17,700 nt of DNA from CAJQQY01 sp964352225 (GTDB taxonomy: Bacteria; Bacteroidota; Bacteroidia; Chitinophagales; Saprospiraceae): positions 1 to 17,700 of the forward strand of contig CAYGRM010000109.1 in the NCBI GenBank assembly GCA_964352225.1. The letters run 5' to 3'. Under the pieces are notes generated by a model. The model was not told the origin of the DNA. It saw only the letters and a list, made by a program, of their open reading frames with translations, and did no database searches. This document shows positions 1 to 7,956 of this stretch, one piece after another. Position numbers and translations under genes: made by a program. Numbering within the stretch: the stretch's first letter is position 1; each line of letters starts with the position of its first letter.

Positions 1-84
1 CCAGCGGGGGAGAAGGTACTGCCAACTCTTAGCAGTATCTTTCGAATTCGCACAATTTTCTCCCCCGCTGGCGGGGGCTGGGGG
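1..84. repeat. GC-rich nested palindromic repeat at window edge
   Basis: Bases 1-14 (CCAGCGGGGGAGAA) are the exact reverse complement of bases 58-71, and a second palindrome, CCCCCGC-TG-GCGGGGG, lies at 62-77. The block is almost pure G/C in an AT-rich window, so it stands out as a dispersed repeat rather than local sequence. C/G-rich palindromes of this kind are familiar as multi-copy intergenic elements in Bacteroidota genomes (recalled, not searched). The reading frame of the following gene stays open through it to base 1, which is a by-product of its composition and makes that gene's start uncertain. Confidence 0.75.
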
Positions 85-1173
85 GTGGATTTCTCCCAAG
101 AAAAAAAACGCCACGCCACGCTACGAAAACTTCTTTCAATCGCTGCAGGAATGATAGCACTCCTTTTCTTTTTCCTAACCTCCTGCACCCCAACTAAAAA
201 AGAAATCACCCCCACATTCTACCATTGGCAAACTAACTTCTCCCTCACCCAATCCGAAAAAGATTACCTCCAAAATTTTTCTGTAAAAAAAATGTACGTC
301 AAATTTTTCGATGTCGATTGGAATGATCGAGCGCAAGAACCCTTGCCAGTTGCCGAAGTAATTTTAGACACCATAGGCTTGGAAAATATCGAAATCATCC
401 CCACCATTTTTATCACCAATCGAAGTTTGAAAAATTACCCTTTGGAGAAAATGGAATCGTTGGGGAAAAACATTTTAGAGAAAATTTTTTCTATAAAAAA
501 CGACGTGCGAGAAATTCAAATTGATTGCGATTGGTCCGAAACGACCGAGGAAAAATATTTTCGATTATTGCGATTTTTCAAAAAAGAAATTCAAAATGAA
601 AACATAAAATTAAGCGCAACGATTCGATTACATCAAATCAAATATTTTAAGCGAACTGGAGTGCCGCCCGTGGATCGAGGCATGTTGATGTTTTATAATG
701 TGGATGATGTAAAAGATTATGATACCAAAAATTCTATTCTCGATTTAGAGGTTGCGAAACAATACTTTTTTAATTTTGAAAATTATCCGTTAGAGTTGGA
801 TGTAGCTTTGCCGATTTTTTCATGGGGCGTTTTATATCGAGGAGGCAGTATGGTGAAGTTGATGAATAATCTCCGAGCGGAAGACATGGCTGATGATTCG
901 TTCTTCCTGCCTATTCGGCAGGTAGGCCTACCAACCGATGAAACTCATTTTGAGGTGATAAAAAGTACTTATCTTCATGGCAGATATTTGTACGAAGGAG
1001 ATATTATTCGACTTGAAACAGTTCCTTTGGAAACGTTGAAAATGTCTGCTGAACTTTTAAAATCTAAAATTGAAAATCCGAATGTGACGATCAGTTTTTA
1101 TCATTTGGATACGACTACGATTAAACATTACCCCTATGGAGATCTTGAAAAAGTTATTGATGCATTTTTTTGA
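85..1173 (+). CDS. Lipoprotein, probable TIM-barrel-like fold, function unknown
   Basis: I do not recognise a named family. The 362-residue protein has a basic n-region (R14, K15), a hydrophobic stretch and a lipobox LTSC ending at Cys34, so it should be a lipoprotein in the periplasm or at the outer membrane. The mature part alternates beta-strand-like and helical segments: KKMYVKFFDVDW (about 68-79), EIIPTIFITN (103-112), IQIDCDW (144-150), KLSATIRLHQ (175-184), PVDRGMLMFYN (195-205), LDVALPIFSW (238-247). Strand-end Asp and Trp residues spaced this way suggest a TIM barrel related to glycosidase-like proteins; that is inference. The GTG start lies inside a GC-rich repeat, and the frame is open to base 1, so the start is insecure; ATG at 151 would lose the basic n-region. 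Residues 275-283 are encoded by a palindromic repeat inside the gene. The TGA stop lies in the first bases of the next inverted repeat. It is probably paired with the following gene. Confidence 0.7.
   Translation: MDFSQEKKRHATLRKLLSIAAGMIALLFFFLTSCTPTKKEITPTFYHWQTNFSLTQSEKDYLQNFSVKKMYVKFFDVDWNDRAQEPLPVAEVILDTIGLENIEIIPTIFITNRSLKNYPLEKMESLGKNILEKIFSIKNDVREIQIDCDWSETTEEKYFRLLRFFKKEIQNENIKLSATIRLHQIKYFKRTGVPPVDRGMLMFYNVDDVKDYDTKNSILDLEVAKQYFFNFENYPLELDVALPIFSWGVLYRGGSMVKLMNNLRAEDMADDSFFLPIRQVGLPTDETHFEVIKSTYLHGRYLYEGDIIRLETVPLETLKMSAELLKSKIENPNVTISFYHLDTTTIKHYPYGDLEKVIDAFF
906..932. repeat. Palindromic repeat embedded in coding sequence
   Basis: Two overlapping palindromes occur inside the lipoprotein gene: CCTGCC (906-911) pairs with GGCAGG (917-922), and GGTAGGCCTACC (921-932) is a perfect 12-base palindrome. 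They encode residues LPIRQVGLP in frame. The sequence resembles the CCTGCC...GGCAGG elements dispersed in Bacteroidota genomes, so this may be an in-frame insertion of such an element. Confidence 0.55.
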
Positions 1174-3544
1174 ATATCGAATATTGAACAAGGAACAAGG
1201 ATTTAAGAAGTTTGACGAGAGCTATTTGTATTGTCTCTTGAGAAATTTTGTCAAACTTCTCAAATCTCAAATCCTTGTTCGATATTCGATATTCATCTTC
1301 CTCCTAGTTCTTCCGTTCCAAATTTCTAAAGGGTGCGGACCTTTCCATTTGACCTTCGAAGGTTACTCATTTATTAATCCCAATATCGTAAATACAAAAG
1401 CTACCTACGCTCCTTATTTTTTGCGATTTAATGATTTGTACAATTCGCCTGACTCCTTGGAGCACATTCAGCAAGATGAAAATTTGCAAGAGTGGAACGA
1501 GCGATTTTGTAATCTATACAAAATAAAAGATATCCAATACGTCATTTACAAAGCGACGGTAAATGATATGAAACAACTTCGAAATGCCTCTAATGACAAC
1601 AAAGCCAAACTTCCTAATCGATTAATAAATAATAATTTCGCTCATCATTTACGAGATGAAAAATGCAGCGAAGTGATGGAATATTTGATATATGCCAAGC
1701 AATGTGAGCGACATGTGGCGGTAGGGGAAGGGTGGAGCACTCCCAAGCGAGATGTGATCGAAATGCAAAAAATGGTGGAACGTGGGAAACGTGCATTTAT
1801 GAATACAGAGTCACATTATGTTCGATTGAGGTATGCCTTTCAAATCATTCGACTAGCACATTATGCCAAAGCCTATAACGCAGTTTTGAAGTTACATGAT
1901 GAGTTGATGCCAAAGGTTCACGCCAATCCAAGTTTGTTGGATTATTGGATTATGGGACACAAAGCGGGGGCATTGTTGAAGTTGGGAGATCGGGTGGAGG
2001 CAGCTTATTTATACTCATTGATTTTTGCCAATTGTCCGAGTAAAAGACAGTCTGCCTATCAAAGTTTTTCCATAAAAAATAATGAAGAGTGGGATCAATT
2101 ATTATTGAAATGCAAGAGTGATGAAGAGCGAGCGATGTTGTACACCATGCGAGCGAATAATGATGATAGCAGAGTGATTTTTGAGATGGAAAAAATTTAT
2201 GAATTTAATCCGACGAGTGAAAATTTAGAATTGTTGTTGGTGAAAGAAATTACCAAAATAGAAAAGGATTTTTTAGGAAAAGATTTTAATGATAACAAAA
2301 CAAGGAATAAAACCTACTTTAACATTCCTCGAAAAAATGCTGAAAAATATTTAAAACGAACCCAAACATTTATCAGCAAATGTGTCAAAGAAGAGAAAGT
2401 GACTAATACGGAATTGTGGAAAATAGCGGAAGGTTATTTGTCATTTTTAGGAGGTGATTATTTTATGGCTGATCAAATTTTCACGAGGCTTAAAAATACG
2501 ATTGGAAGTGAAAATAAAGCGCTGGTAGAACAATTAGGCGCTGCTCAATTGGCTTTGCAAATTGCTCAATATAACCCACCGATTACTCATAAGATTGAAA
2601 ACGAAATAGGGAATATTATTCGTAAAAATCCGAACTATTGGAAGTTTAAAGATTTTCCAGATTACATCAATGACAAGTTGGTTGACATGTACCTCAAGTC
2701 AGGCGAAAAAGGAAAAGCATTCCGCTTGCATCATACTTTGGAGGCTTTGAAAATGAATCCTGATATCGAAATGATTGATGATCTTTTGAGGATTTGTGAT
2801 AAAAAAAATAAAAGTAATTTGGAAGAAGTATTAGTCAAAAAAGATGGATTATCTACGATAAAAAACGACTTGCTGCTACTTAAAGGAATCGTCTTTTTTA
2901 ATGATGGTAAGATTGAAGCTGCGGCGGAGACCTTTCGAAAAATTCCTCGAAATGTTAGAGATTTAGAGCCGAAGTTTAATCCATTTCATGAGCATATTAT
3001 TGACTGTGTGCATTGTCCAATCGCAGATACTACAATGTTTACTCGAGCTGGAATTGTAGAAGAATTATTGAAGCTGGAATATCAAGGGCGAGCCCATATA
3101 GAAACTGGTGCATCTTCTTTTTATCAGTTGGGAAATGCGTATTATAATATGACTTATTATGGAGATTCATGGCAGGTGACTGATCTGTTTCGAAGTGGTG
3201 GAAATTGGGGGTATGTGAATAAGGACAATCGTTATTTGGTTTATGAATCGGAGCTGGGCAATGTCGAAAATAAAAATATGGATCGTGCTAGAAAGTACTA
3301 TGAAACAGCCCTGGAATTGGCTAAAAATAAGGAGCTCGCAGCCCGTGCGTGTTTTATGTTGGCGAAGTGTGACTTGAATGATTTTTATATTGATCCTGAA
3401 ACGGAATATCATCCTTATGATGACATGATTCCGGTTTTACCTGAAAAATATAATTACTATTATTTAAAATTTAAGTATGAATTTTCAGATACTCAATTTT
3501 ACGAGGAAGCGGTGGAAGAGTGTTTGTTTTTGAATGCTTATTAA
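1136..3544 (+). CDS. Secreted helical-repeat protein with Cys-Gly-Pro-Phe start motif
   Basis: I do not recognise a named family. A hydrophobic segment (about 51-64, SIFIFLLVLPFQIS) is followed by KGCGPF, so the mature protein probably begins near Cys67; the residue pattern before that Cys is not a proper lipobox (Lys at -2), so it looks secreted rather than lipidated. The rest, about 735 residues, is mostly helical with TPR-like segments, for example YLSFLGGDYFMADQIF, LLLKGIVFFNDGKIEAAAETF and ARKYYETALELA near the C-terminus, suggesting a solenoid scaffold. The start is doubtful: ATG at 1136 overlaps the previous gene by 38 bases, and residues about 13-53 are encoded by a 123-bp inverted repeat. 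TTG codons at 1226 or 1238 would give a more normal signal peptide; no ATG or GTG lies between the repeat and the hydrophobic core. It follows the lipoprotein gene and may function with it. Confidence 0.72.
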   Translation: MEILKKLLMHFFEYRILNKEQGFKKFDESYLYCLLRNFVKLLKSQILVRYSIFIFLLVLPFQISKGCGPFHLTFEGYSFINPNIVNTKATYAPYFLRFNDLYNSPDSLEHIQQDENLQEWNERFCNLYKIKDIQYVIYKATVNDMKQLRNASNDNKAKLPNRLINNNFAHHLRDEKCSEVMEYLIYAKQCERHVAVGEGWSTPKRDVIEMQKMVERGKRAFMNTESHYVRLRYAFQIIRLAHYAKAYNAVLKLHDELMPKVHANPSLLDYWIMGHKAGALLKLGDRVEAAYLYSLIFANCPSKRQSAYQSFSIKNNEEWDQLLLKCKSDEERAMLYTMRANNDDSRVIFEMEKIYEFNPTSENLELLLVKEITKIEKDFLGKDFNDNKTRNKTYFNIPRKNAEKYLKRTQTFISKCVKEEKVTNTELWKIAEGYLSFLGGDYFMADQIFTRLKNTIGSENKALVEQLGAAQLALQIAQYNPPITHKIENEIGNIIRKNPNYWKFKDFPDYINDKLVDMYLKSGEKGKAFRLHHTLEALKMNPDIEMIDDLLRICDKKNKSNLEEVLVKKDGLSTIKNDLLLLKGIVFFNDGKIEAAAETFRKIPRNVRDLEPKFNPFHEHIIDCVHCPIADTTMFTRAGIVEELLKLEYQGRAHIETGASSFYQLGNAYYNMTYYGDSWQVTDLFRSGGNWGYVNKDNRYLVYESELGNVENKNMDRARKYYETALELAKNKELAARACFMLAKCDLNDFYIDPETEYHPYDDMIPVLPEKYNYYYLKFKYEFSDTQFYEEAVEECLFLNAY
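1172..1294. repeat. Long inverted repeat between genes, 45-bp arms with 7-bp units
   Basis: The left arm, 1172-1216, and the reverse complement of the right arm, 1250-1294, align over 45 bases without a gap. Both begin GAATATCGAATAT and end AAGTTTGAC. Between these ends each arm carries three 7-base units: left AACAAGG, AACAAGG, ATTTAAG; right AACAAGG, ATTTGAG, ATTTGAG. The 33-base loop contains GAGA and TCTC that can pair further. The element begins within the stop codon of the upstream gene and runs into the reading frame of the next. A related fragment follows at 3547. Confidence 0.85.
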
Positions 3545-3546
3545 TG

Positions 3547-3563
3547 GAATATTCGATATTCGA
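3547..3563. repeat. Fragment of the ATATTCGATATTCG repeat
   Basis: GAATATTCGATATTCGA matches the ATTCGATATTC end sequence of the 1172-1294 inverted repeat. It starts two bases after the TAA of the preceding gene, so the same repeat family sits at both ends of that gene. Confidence 0.55.
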
Positions 3564-3653
3564 AAAAGTTAAAGAAATATTAAGACCCAACCTTCTCCCC
3601 AACCAATTTCCTTTTCAACCAGTCTTCACTAATATAACAGCAAAAAATATAAA

Positions 3654-3676
3654 GCAAACTAAGAGCAAACTAAGAG
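3654..3676. repeat. Two tandem 11-bp units
   Basis: GCAAACTAAGA occurs twice head to tail (3654-3664 and 3665-3675) in the leader of the small lipoprotein gene. It could be slippage or a binding-site pair; nothing else supports either reading. Confidence 0.45.
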
Positions 3677-3713
3677 TTTGTCTAAAAGTTAATTGAACAA
3701 AAAACTACAACCT

Positions 3714-4139
3714 ATGAAAAATCTAAAATTATTTATCGTTTTATTGGCAGGCATTATTTCTATTGGAAGTTGTTCGAAAGAGGATGATTTGATCCAAAAG
3801 ATGGAGGTGAATTTGGAAGAGGAATTTGAGCTTAAAATGAATGAAGAAGCTATCGTTTCTGAAACAAGTTTGAGTTTGAAAGTGATCAATGTGCTGGAAG
3901 ATTCTCGATGTGCTGTTGATGCGATTTGTGTTTGGGAAGGACAAACTAAATTAGAAATTGAAATTATAGATCATCAAGTAACGACTACCAAAGAAATAAT
4001 TTATCGAGCTGGAAAAGACTTAACGTTAGAATTTGGCGATTATATTTTTTCCCTTACTCATGTGACACCCGATAATCAAATTGATGAAGTGATAGAATTA
4101 GATGATTACACTTTTACTTTTTTTATCGAAAAAAAATAA
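3714..4139 (+). CDS. Small lipoprotein with Cys-Cys motif, function unknown
   Basis: The 141-residue protein opens MKNLKLFIVLL and has a lipobox IGSC at Cys20 followed by S-K-E-D-D, typical of Bacteroidota surface or periplasmic lipoproteins. I chose ATG 3714 over the upstream TTG 3693 because it gives a standard short basic n-region. The mature part is acidic and predicted mostly beta. It contains DSRCAVDAICVWEG (about 63-76), a motif with two cysteines and a Trp that I recall in many small secreted Bacteroidota proteins of unknown function; the cysteines probably form a disulfide. It stands alone: 169 bases separate it from the gene upstream, and a terminator follows. Confidence 0.75.
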   Translation: MKNLKLFIVLLAGIISIGSCSKEDDLIQKMEVNLEEEFELKMNEEAIVSETSLSLKVINVLEDSRCAVDAICVWEGQTKLEIEIIDHQVTTTKEIIYRAGKDLTLEFGDYIFSLTHVTPDNQIDEVIELDDYTFTFFIEKK

Positions 4140-4192
4140 ACTGACAGCAGCTATTTAACTTGAACTATCTACAACACCCGAGTTAAATTTTC

Positions 4193-4227
4193 ATCCTTTG
4201 TCGATTGATTTCGGCAAAGGATTTTTT
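4193..4227 (+). terminator. Rho-independent terminator after small lipoprotein
   Basis: ATCCTTTG (4193-4200) pairs perfectly with CAAAGGAT (4215-4222) across a 14-base loop, followed by a T run to 4227. A second, weaker stem, ATTTAACT/AGTTAAAT (4153-4160, 4181-4188), lies just upstream. The T run is on the plus strand only, so it serves the lipoprotein and not the convergent gene. Confidence 0.7.
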
Positions 4228-4261
4228 CAAATAAGCACCCAGTAGAATGTCGAACAAAGAG

Positions 4262-6184
4262 CTATTCTACAATCGAAATATCTCCTGTAAATCTTTCTCT
4301 AATTCCATCTTTGAAAAGAATGTCAGCCGTATAAATATAAACTCCGGTGTTGACATTTTTCCCCTTAAAAAATCCATTCCAACCAATCAACTCAATATTT
4401 GGTTGAAAATTTTTATTAGAAAAAACAAGCGCTCCCCAGCGATTAAAAATTTGAAAATTCACCACCTCTTCTACATCGATTCCTCCGTAAATCGTGAAAT
4501 AATCATTGTAGCCATCTCCATCTGGAGAGAAGGCATTGGGGATAAAAACGTTTCGCGTTTCATCAATATTAATGGTAATCTCATCTGATTGGGTACAGCC
4601 TTTTGAGTCAGTTGCGATTAATTGATAAGTCGTCGTGGAAGTTGTTGAGGCGATCGGACTGATGCAATCAGAACAACTTAAACCATCGGAAGGTGTCCAA
4701 ACTATGTTTTCTGGAGGGAAGTTAATAAGTGGGTTTAAAGTATATTCTTCTCCCAATTTTAAATTGATGTCATTACCTAAATCAACGGTTAAAGGAAGTG
4801 GATCGGAGAGTGTTGCATTAAGTTCTATTTGGCAACCAAATTGATCAATAATTGTGATGATGTATTCACCTTCTGGTAAATTATCAAAGAATGGATTAAC
4901 TTGAAATGGAGAATTGTCCAAGGAGAATAAATAATCTCCACCACCATTTTGGACATTGGAAATTAGAATTGAACCATTTTCGTCATTTGGACAAAAAGGA
5001 TCAATTAATTCGAAATCTGCTGTGATTCCCAAACCAAGCACTACTTCCAAATAAGTGGTAACAATACTATCACAATTATATGTAGCGATCAAACTATCAA
5101 GATAAACACCACTCGTATTATAAACTGAATTACCCACTTGCAATTCTAATCCTTGGCAAATTGTATCAAATTGGGTGAAAAAAATTGGCGTTATTTCAAT
5201 CTCTTTCACATTTGAAATAACTCGACATTTGGGATTGTCTATTGTATTTATTGAGTTGGCAACAATTAACCGATATTGATCTCCATCAGTTGGAATTCCT
5301 AAAAATAATTCTTGGTTCGTAGCTCCTGTTACATCATTCCAATTTAATCCTCCGTCAGTACTTATTTGCCATTGAAAAACTGGCGTTGCATATTGATTAC
5401 CAATGATATTGGCTACTAAGGAGGCTGTTTCTCCATCGCAAACAAAAGGGTTAGACGTTTCAATGATTATTTCAGGGCCGCAAGTTCGAAAAGAAATATT
5501 GTCTATAGCGATATCATTTCCATCACCACCAGGTGCATTATTTCTGATTGCTAAATCCAAACTCGTGGTTCCTGGATCTGTGGTAAAAGTAAAACCATAA
5601 GTATTCCATTGACCATCTTGAGGAATAGAACCTGTAGAATATTGCACCACTCCATTGATCAAAAAATCGATGTTAGGACTGATCCCAAATACCGATGGGT
5701 TTAATAAATTAATAGCATCCGCAGAAAATTGATACAAGGTTCCTTCGCAAAGATTATCGATGGTGTTTTCATAAAAAATACCTGGCGAAAAACTGGCGTT
5801 AACCACCATCATGTAACCATTTGGATCGTTACTATTATCTCCAGTATTAACCCAGTTTATGGCAAAACTTCCCCAGGAAGAAGTATTATTAGTAATAGTA
5901 TAAAAACCATCGAAAGGAGGAGGATCTGCTTGGTATTCATAACTAGGAGCATAACCATTGATATCTGCAGGTAAAACATTGAGAAACCCAGATCCGAAAT
6001 CACCATCCGTAAAAATATTCTCACCTAGTGTCCCATCACAAAAATCATTAGGGCTAGCCGAGGTAAAAGCTACATTTTCGATGTTTTTATTTTTGTAAAT
6101 ATCTTGTTGTGAAAAAAGCATTGACTGGCCAAAAGATAAAATAAGGAGGCAACTATTGAGAAGAAGAAGAGTTCGTGTAATCAC
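4262..6184 (-). CDS. Secreted multidomain protein with gliding-motility/T9SS C-terminal domain
   Basis: This is a large cell-surface or secreted protein. Numbered from the GTG start at 6184 (640 residues), it has a signal peptide (ITRTLLLLNSCLLILSF, ending near MLFSQ); a probable jelly-roll carbohydrate-binding-like module to about 237, ending in GNDIAIDNISFRTC; an Ig-like region with FQWQISTDGG; a SprB-type repeat containing CPNDENGSILISNV and LPEGEYIITIIDQFGC; and a further Ig/PKD-like domain with DLGNDI and YQLIATDSKGC. The last ~90 residues match the gliding-motility-associated C-terminal domain (CHU_C, TIGR04131): IPNAFSPDGDGYNDYF, FQIFNRWG, GWNG and GVYIY. That domain directs export through type IX secretion. 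A TTG start at 6226 would add 14 residues; I preferred GTG 6184 because it gives a compact signal peptide. The gene diverges from the rhomboid gene across about 146 bases. The ligand is unknown. Confidence 0.88.
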   Translation of the reverse strand: MITRTLLLLNSCLLILSFGQSMLFSQQDIYKNKNIENVAFTSASPNDFCDGTLGENIFTDGDFGSGFLNVLPADINGYAPSYEYQADPPPFDGFYTITNNTSSWGSFAINWVNTGDNSNDPNGYMMVVNASFSPGIFYENTIDNLCEGTLYQFSADAINLLNPSVFGISPNIDFLINGVVQYSTGSIPQDGQWNTYGFTFTTDPGTTSLDLAIRNNAPGGDGNDIAIDNISFRTCGPEIIIETSNPFVCDGETASLVANIIGNQYATPVFQWQISTDGGLNWNDVTGATNQELFLGIPTDGDQYRLIVANSINTIDNPKCRVISNVKEIEITPIFFTQFDTICQGLELQVGNSVYNTSGVYLDSLIATYNCDSIVTTYLEVVLGLGITADFELIDPFCPNDENGSILISNVQNGGGDYLFSLDNSPFQVNPFFDNLPEGEYIITIIDQFGCQIELNATLSDPLPLTVDLGNDINLKLGEEYTLNPLINFPPENIVWTPSDGLSCSDCISPIASTTSTTTYQLIATDSKGCTQSDEITINIDETRNVFIPNAFSPDGDGYNDYFTIYGGIDVEEVVNFQIFNRWGALVFSNKNFQPNIELIGWNGFFKGKNVNTGVYIYTADILFKDGIRERFTGDISIVE

Positions 6185-6330
6185 TATATTTTGATTTAGA
6201 TATAATTTCAGGTTAATTATCAACAAAATAGGGAAAAGACTTGAAATTAAGTATCACTTACCTGTCAAAAAAACTGTTTAAATTTATCAAAAAAAAATCC
6301 TACTTTCAGCCCAAATAAAACAACAAAATT

Positions 6331-7146
6331 ATGCTTTTCCCTATCGGTGATGATCAAGTTAAAGGTGGATATTTTCCTTTATTTGCCTATGGATTTATTG
6401 TATTAAATATAATAGCATTTATTTTTCAATGGTCAACTGACCCACCCAATCCAAATAATCCTTACGAATTAACTTTACTGACTTGTGAGTATGGTTCCAT
6501 TCCTGCGGATATCATTAATGGCAAAAATTATTTCACTCTACTGACCAGTATGTTTATGCATGGTGGTTGGATGCATCTGGCTGGAAATATGCTTTTTCTT
6601 TGGGTGTTTGCAGATAATATTGAAGCGACTGTGGGGAGTTTTAAGTTTGTACTTTTTTATATATTGGGTGGATTGGCTGCCTCACTTGGACATATTTATT
6701 TTGGTATGGGAACCGAGGAATTAGGTTGCTGCTTCCCTTGCGGAAATGTTCAAGGCATAGAATGTTTGCCAAAAGAAATTAATAGATGCTCTGGATCAAT
6801 TCCAACCGTTGGAGCAAGTGGTGCAATCTCAGCAGTCTTGGGAGCATACATGGTGATGTTTCCAAAATCTCAAGTGAAAGTTCTGGTATTAATCTTCTTT
6901 AGATCATTTAAGTTGTCTGCCTTTATTTTTTTGGGGATGTGGATTGCTATGCAATTGTATAGTGGTTTTTCAGAATTAGGATTGTCTGCTAGAGGAGGAA
7001 CTGCTTGGTGGGCTCATATTGGGGGATTTGTTTTTGGAGTAGTAGCTGGATTTTTATTTAAGGAAAAGGGAAATCTTTTTTTGAGGAACGATACTAATTC
7101 GACATCTCCACCTCCCAAAACATTTGATAAAGATGATTTGGTTTAA
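6331..7146 (+). CDS. Rhomboid-family intramembrane serine protease
   Basis: A 271-residue integral membrane protease that would cleave transmembrane segments of other proteins. Visible hallmarks are HGGWMHLAGNMLFLWVF (77-93, with the conserved His/Asn motif of TM2), GASGAI (161-166, nucleophile Ser163) and AHIGGF (228-233, catalytic His229). Hydrophobic segments near 17-33, 83-95, 104-120, 162-177, 184-208 and 230-243 fit the usual six-helix core. The opening MLFPIGDD is typical of the bacterial family. The unusual part is residues 127-158, a loop before the catalytic Ser helix with Cys133, 134, 137, 145 and 153, which could bind a metal or form disulfides; the family usually has a shorter, cysteine-free loop here. 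The short C-terminal tail is hydrophilic. Substrates cannot be inferred from the neighbours. Confidence 0.93.
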   Translation: MLFPIGDDQVKGGYFPLFAYGFIVLNIIAFIFQWSTDPPNPNNPYELTLLTCEYGSIPADIINGKNYFTLLTSMFMHGGWMHLAGNMLFLWVFADNIEATVGSFKFVLFYILGGLAASLGHIYFGMGTEELGCCFPCGNVQGIECLPKEINRCSGSIPTVGASGAISAVLGAYMVMFPKSQVKVLVLIFFRSFKLSAFIFLGMWIAMQLYSGFSELGLSARGGTAWWAHIGGFVFGVVAGFLFKEKGNLFLRNDTNSTSPPPKTFDKDDLV

Positions 7147-7256
7147 AGAATATAACAGTATATTTACGTAATTTTTTTTACAAAAATATATTTACCTTTT
7201 AGACAGAATAGACATAGATAGTCAACTCAATTTTTAAAAACAAAAAATAAATTATT

Positions 7257-7914
7257 ATGGTAAAACGAAGTTGGTTGTATGGTTTGATGGTTTTTTTAGC
7301 TCAAACATGCAACCCATATTATAGCGCAAATGATACTCAAAATCAGTATGAGGAAGAGATCGTTTTTGAAGATTTGGATGTAGAAGAGGATGAAGAAATA
7401 TACATTCCTCAAGATGCATTTGATATTGACGAAGATATGGAAGTCGAGCCACCAAGTACTAGAGATCGAGTGATGGAAGAACCACCGCCACCGCCGCCGC
7501 CACCTCCAATGCCTCAACCAGAGGAAGAGATGATTTTTCAAGTTGTGGAAGATATGCCGAGATTTCCAGGTTGTGAACAAAAAGCAATTGGGAAAAATGA
7601 ATTAAAGGAATGTGCTAAGGAAGAGATGATGAAATTTGTTGCAGAGAATATAAAGTATCCTAAGATTGCCAAAGAAAATAGAGTTGAAGGAACAGTTGTT
7701 ATTCAATTTGTGGTTGGTAAAAATGGTGAAATTAGAAAAACTCAAATCATGCGAGATGTAGGAGCGGGTTGTGGGGATGAGGCACTCCGAGTAGTCAACT
7801 CTATGCNNNNNNNNNNGGATTCCAGGAAAGCAAAGAGGAAGACCTGTAGATGTTCAATATAATTTACCTGTTGCATTTAAATTGCCTAAGGAGGATCCGA
7901 AATCAAAGAATTGA
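7257..7914 (+). CDS. TonB-family C-terminal domain protein, interrupted by assembly gap
   Basis: The product has a short N-terminal hydrophobic segment (5-18), an acidic stretch (31-64), a run of nine prolines (76-84) and a TonB C-terminal domain from about 122: IKYPKIAKENRVEGTVVIQF, GKNGEI and ALRVVNSM. It is probably a periplasm-spanning energy-transfer or related protein; the short anchor makes it shorter than classical TonB. Ten Ns at 7807-7816 break the frame as written. Reading on in the other frame gives WIPGKQRGRPVDVQYNLPVA and a TGA at 7912-7914, the expected TonB ending, so the gene is intact and the true gap length must be a multiple of three, most likely 6 (family consensus M-P-K-W-x-P-G). 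The apparent early stop near 7862 is therefore an artefact. Cys18 (AQTC) is not a good lipobox. Upstream spacing of 110 bases suggests its own promoter. Confidence 0.85.
7807..7816. other. Scaffold gap (10 N)
   Basis: Ten unknown bases within the TonB-like gene. The flanking frames are only consistent if the gap is a multiple of three, so ten is a placeholder and not a measured length. Confidence 0.98.
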
Positions 7915-7956
7915 GCAAACAATTGGTTTTGTTTTTATAATTAATTCTATGATTAG

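Noticed and set aside
4247..4588. 113-codon open frame opposite the secreted protein's C-terminal domain
   Set aside because: It lies antisense to the conserved CHU_C domain and has no domain or signal of its own.
6185..6330. Divergent promoters for the secreted protein and rhomboid genes
   Set aside because: I searched for TTG with 19-21 base spacing to TAnnTTTG on both strands and found no convincing match.
7257..7862. TonB-like protein ending near 7862 with a Lys/Arg-rich tail
   Set aside because: That tail comes from reading through the ten placeholder Ns in the wrong frame; the correct frame gives the conserved TonB ending.
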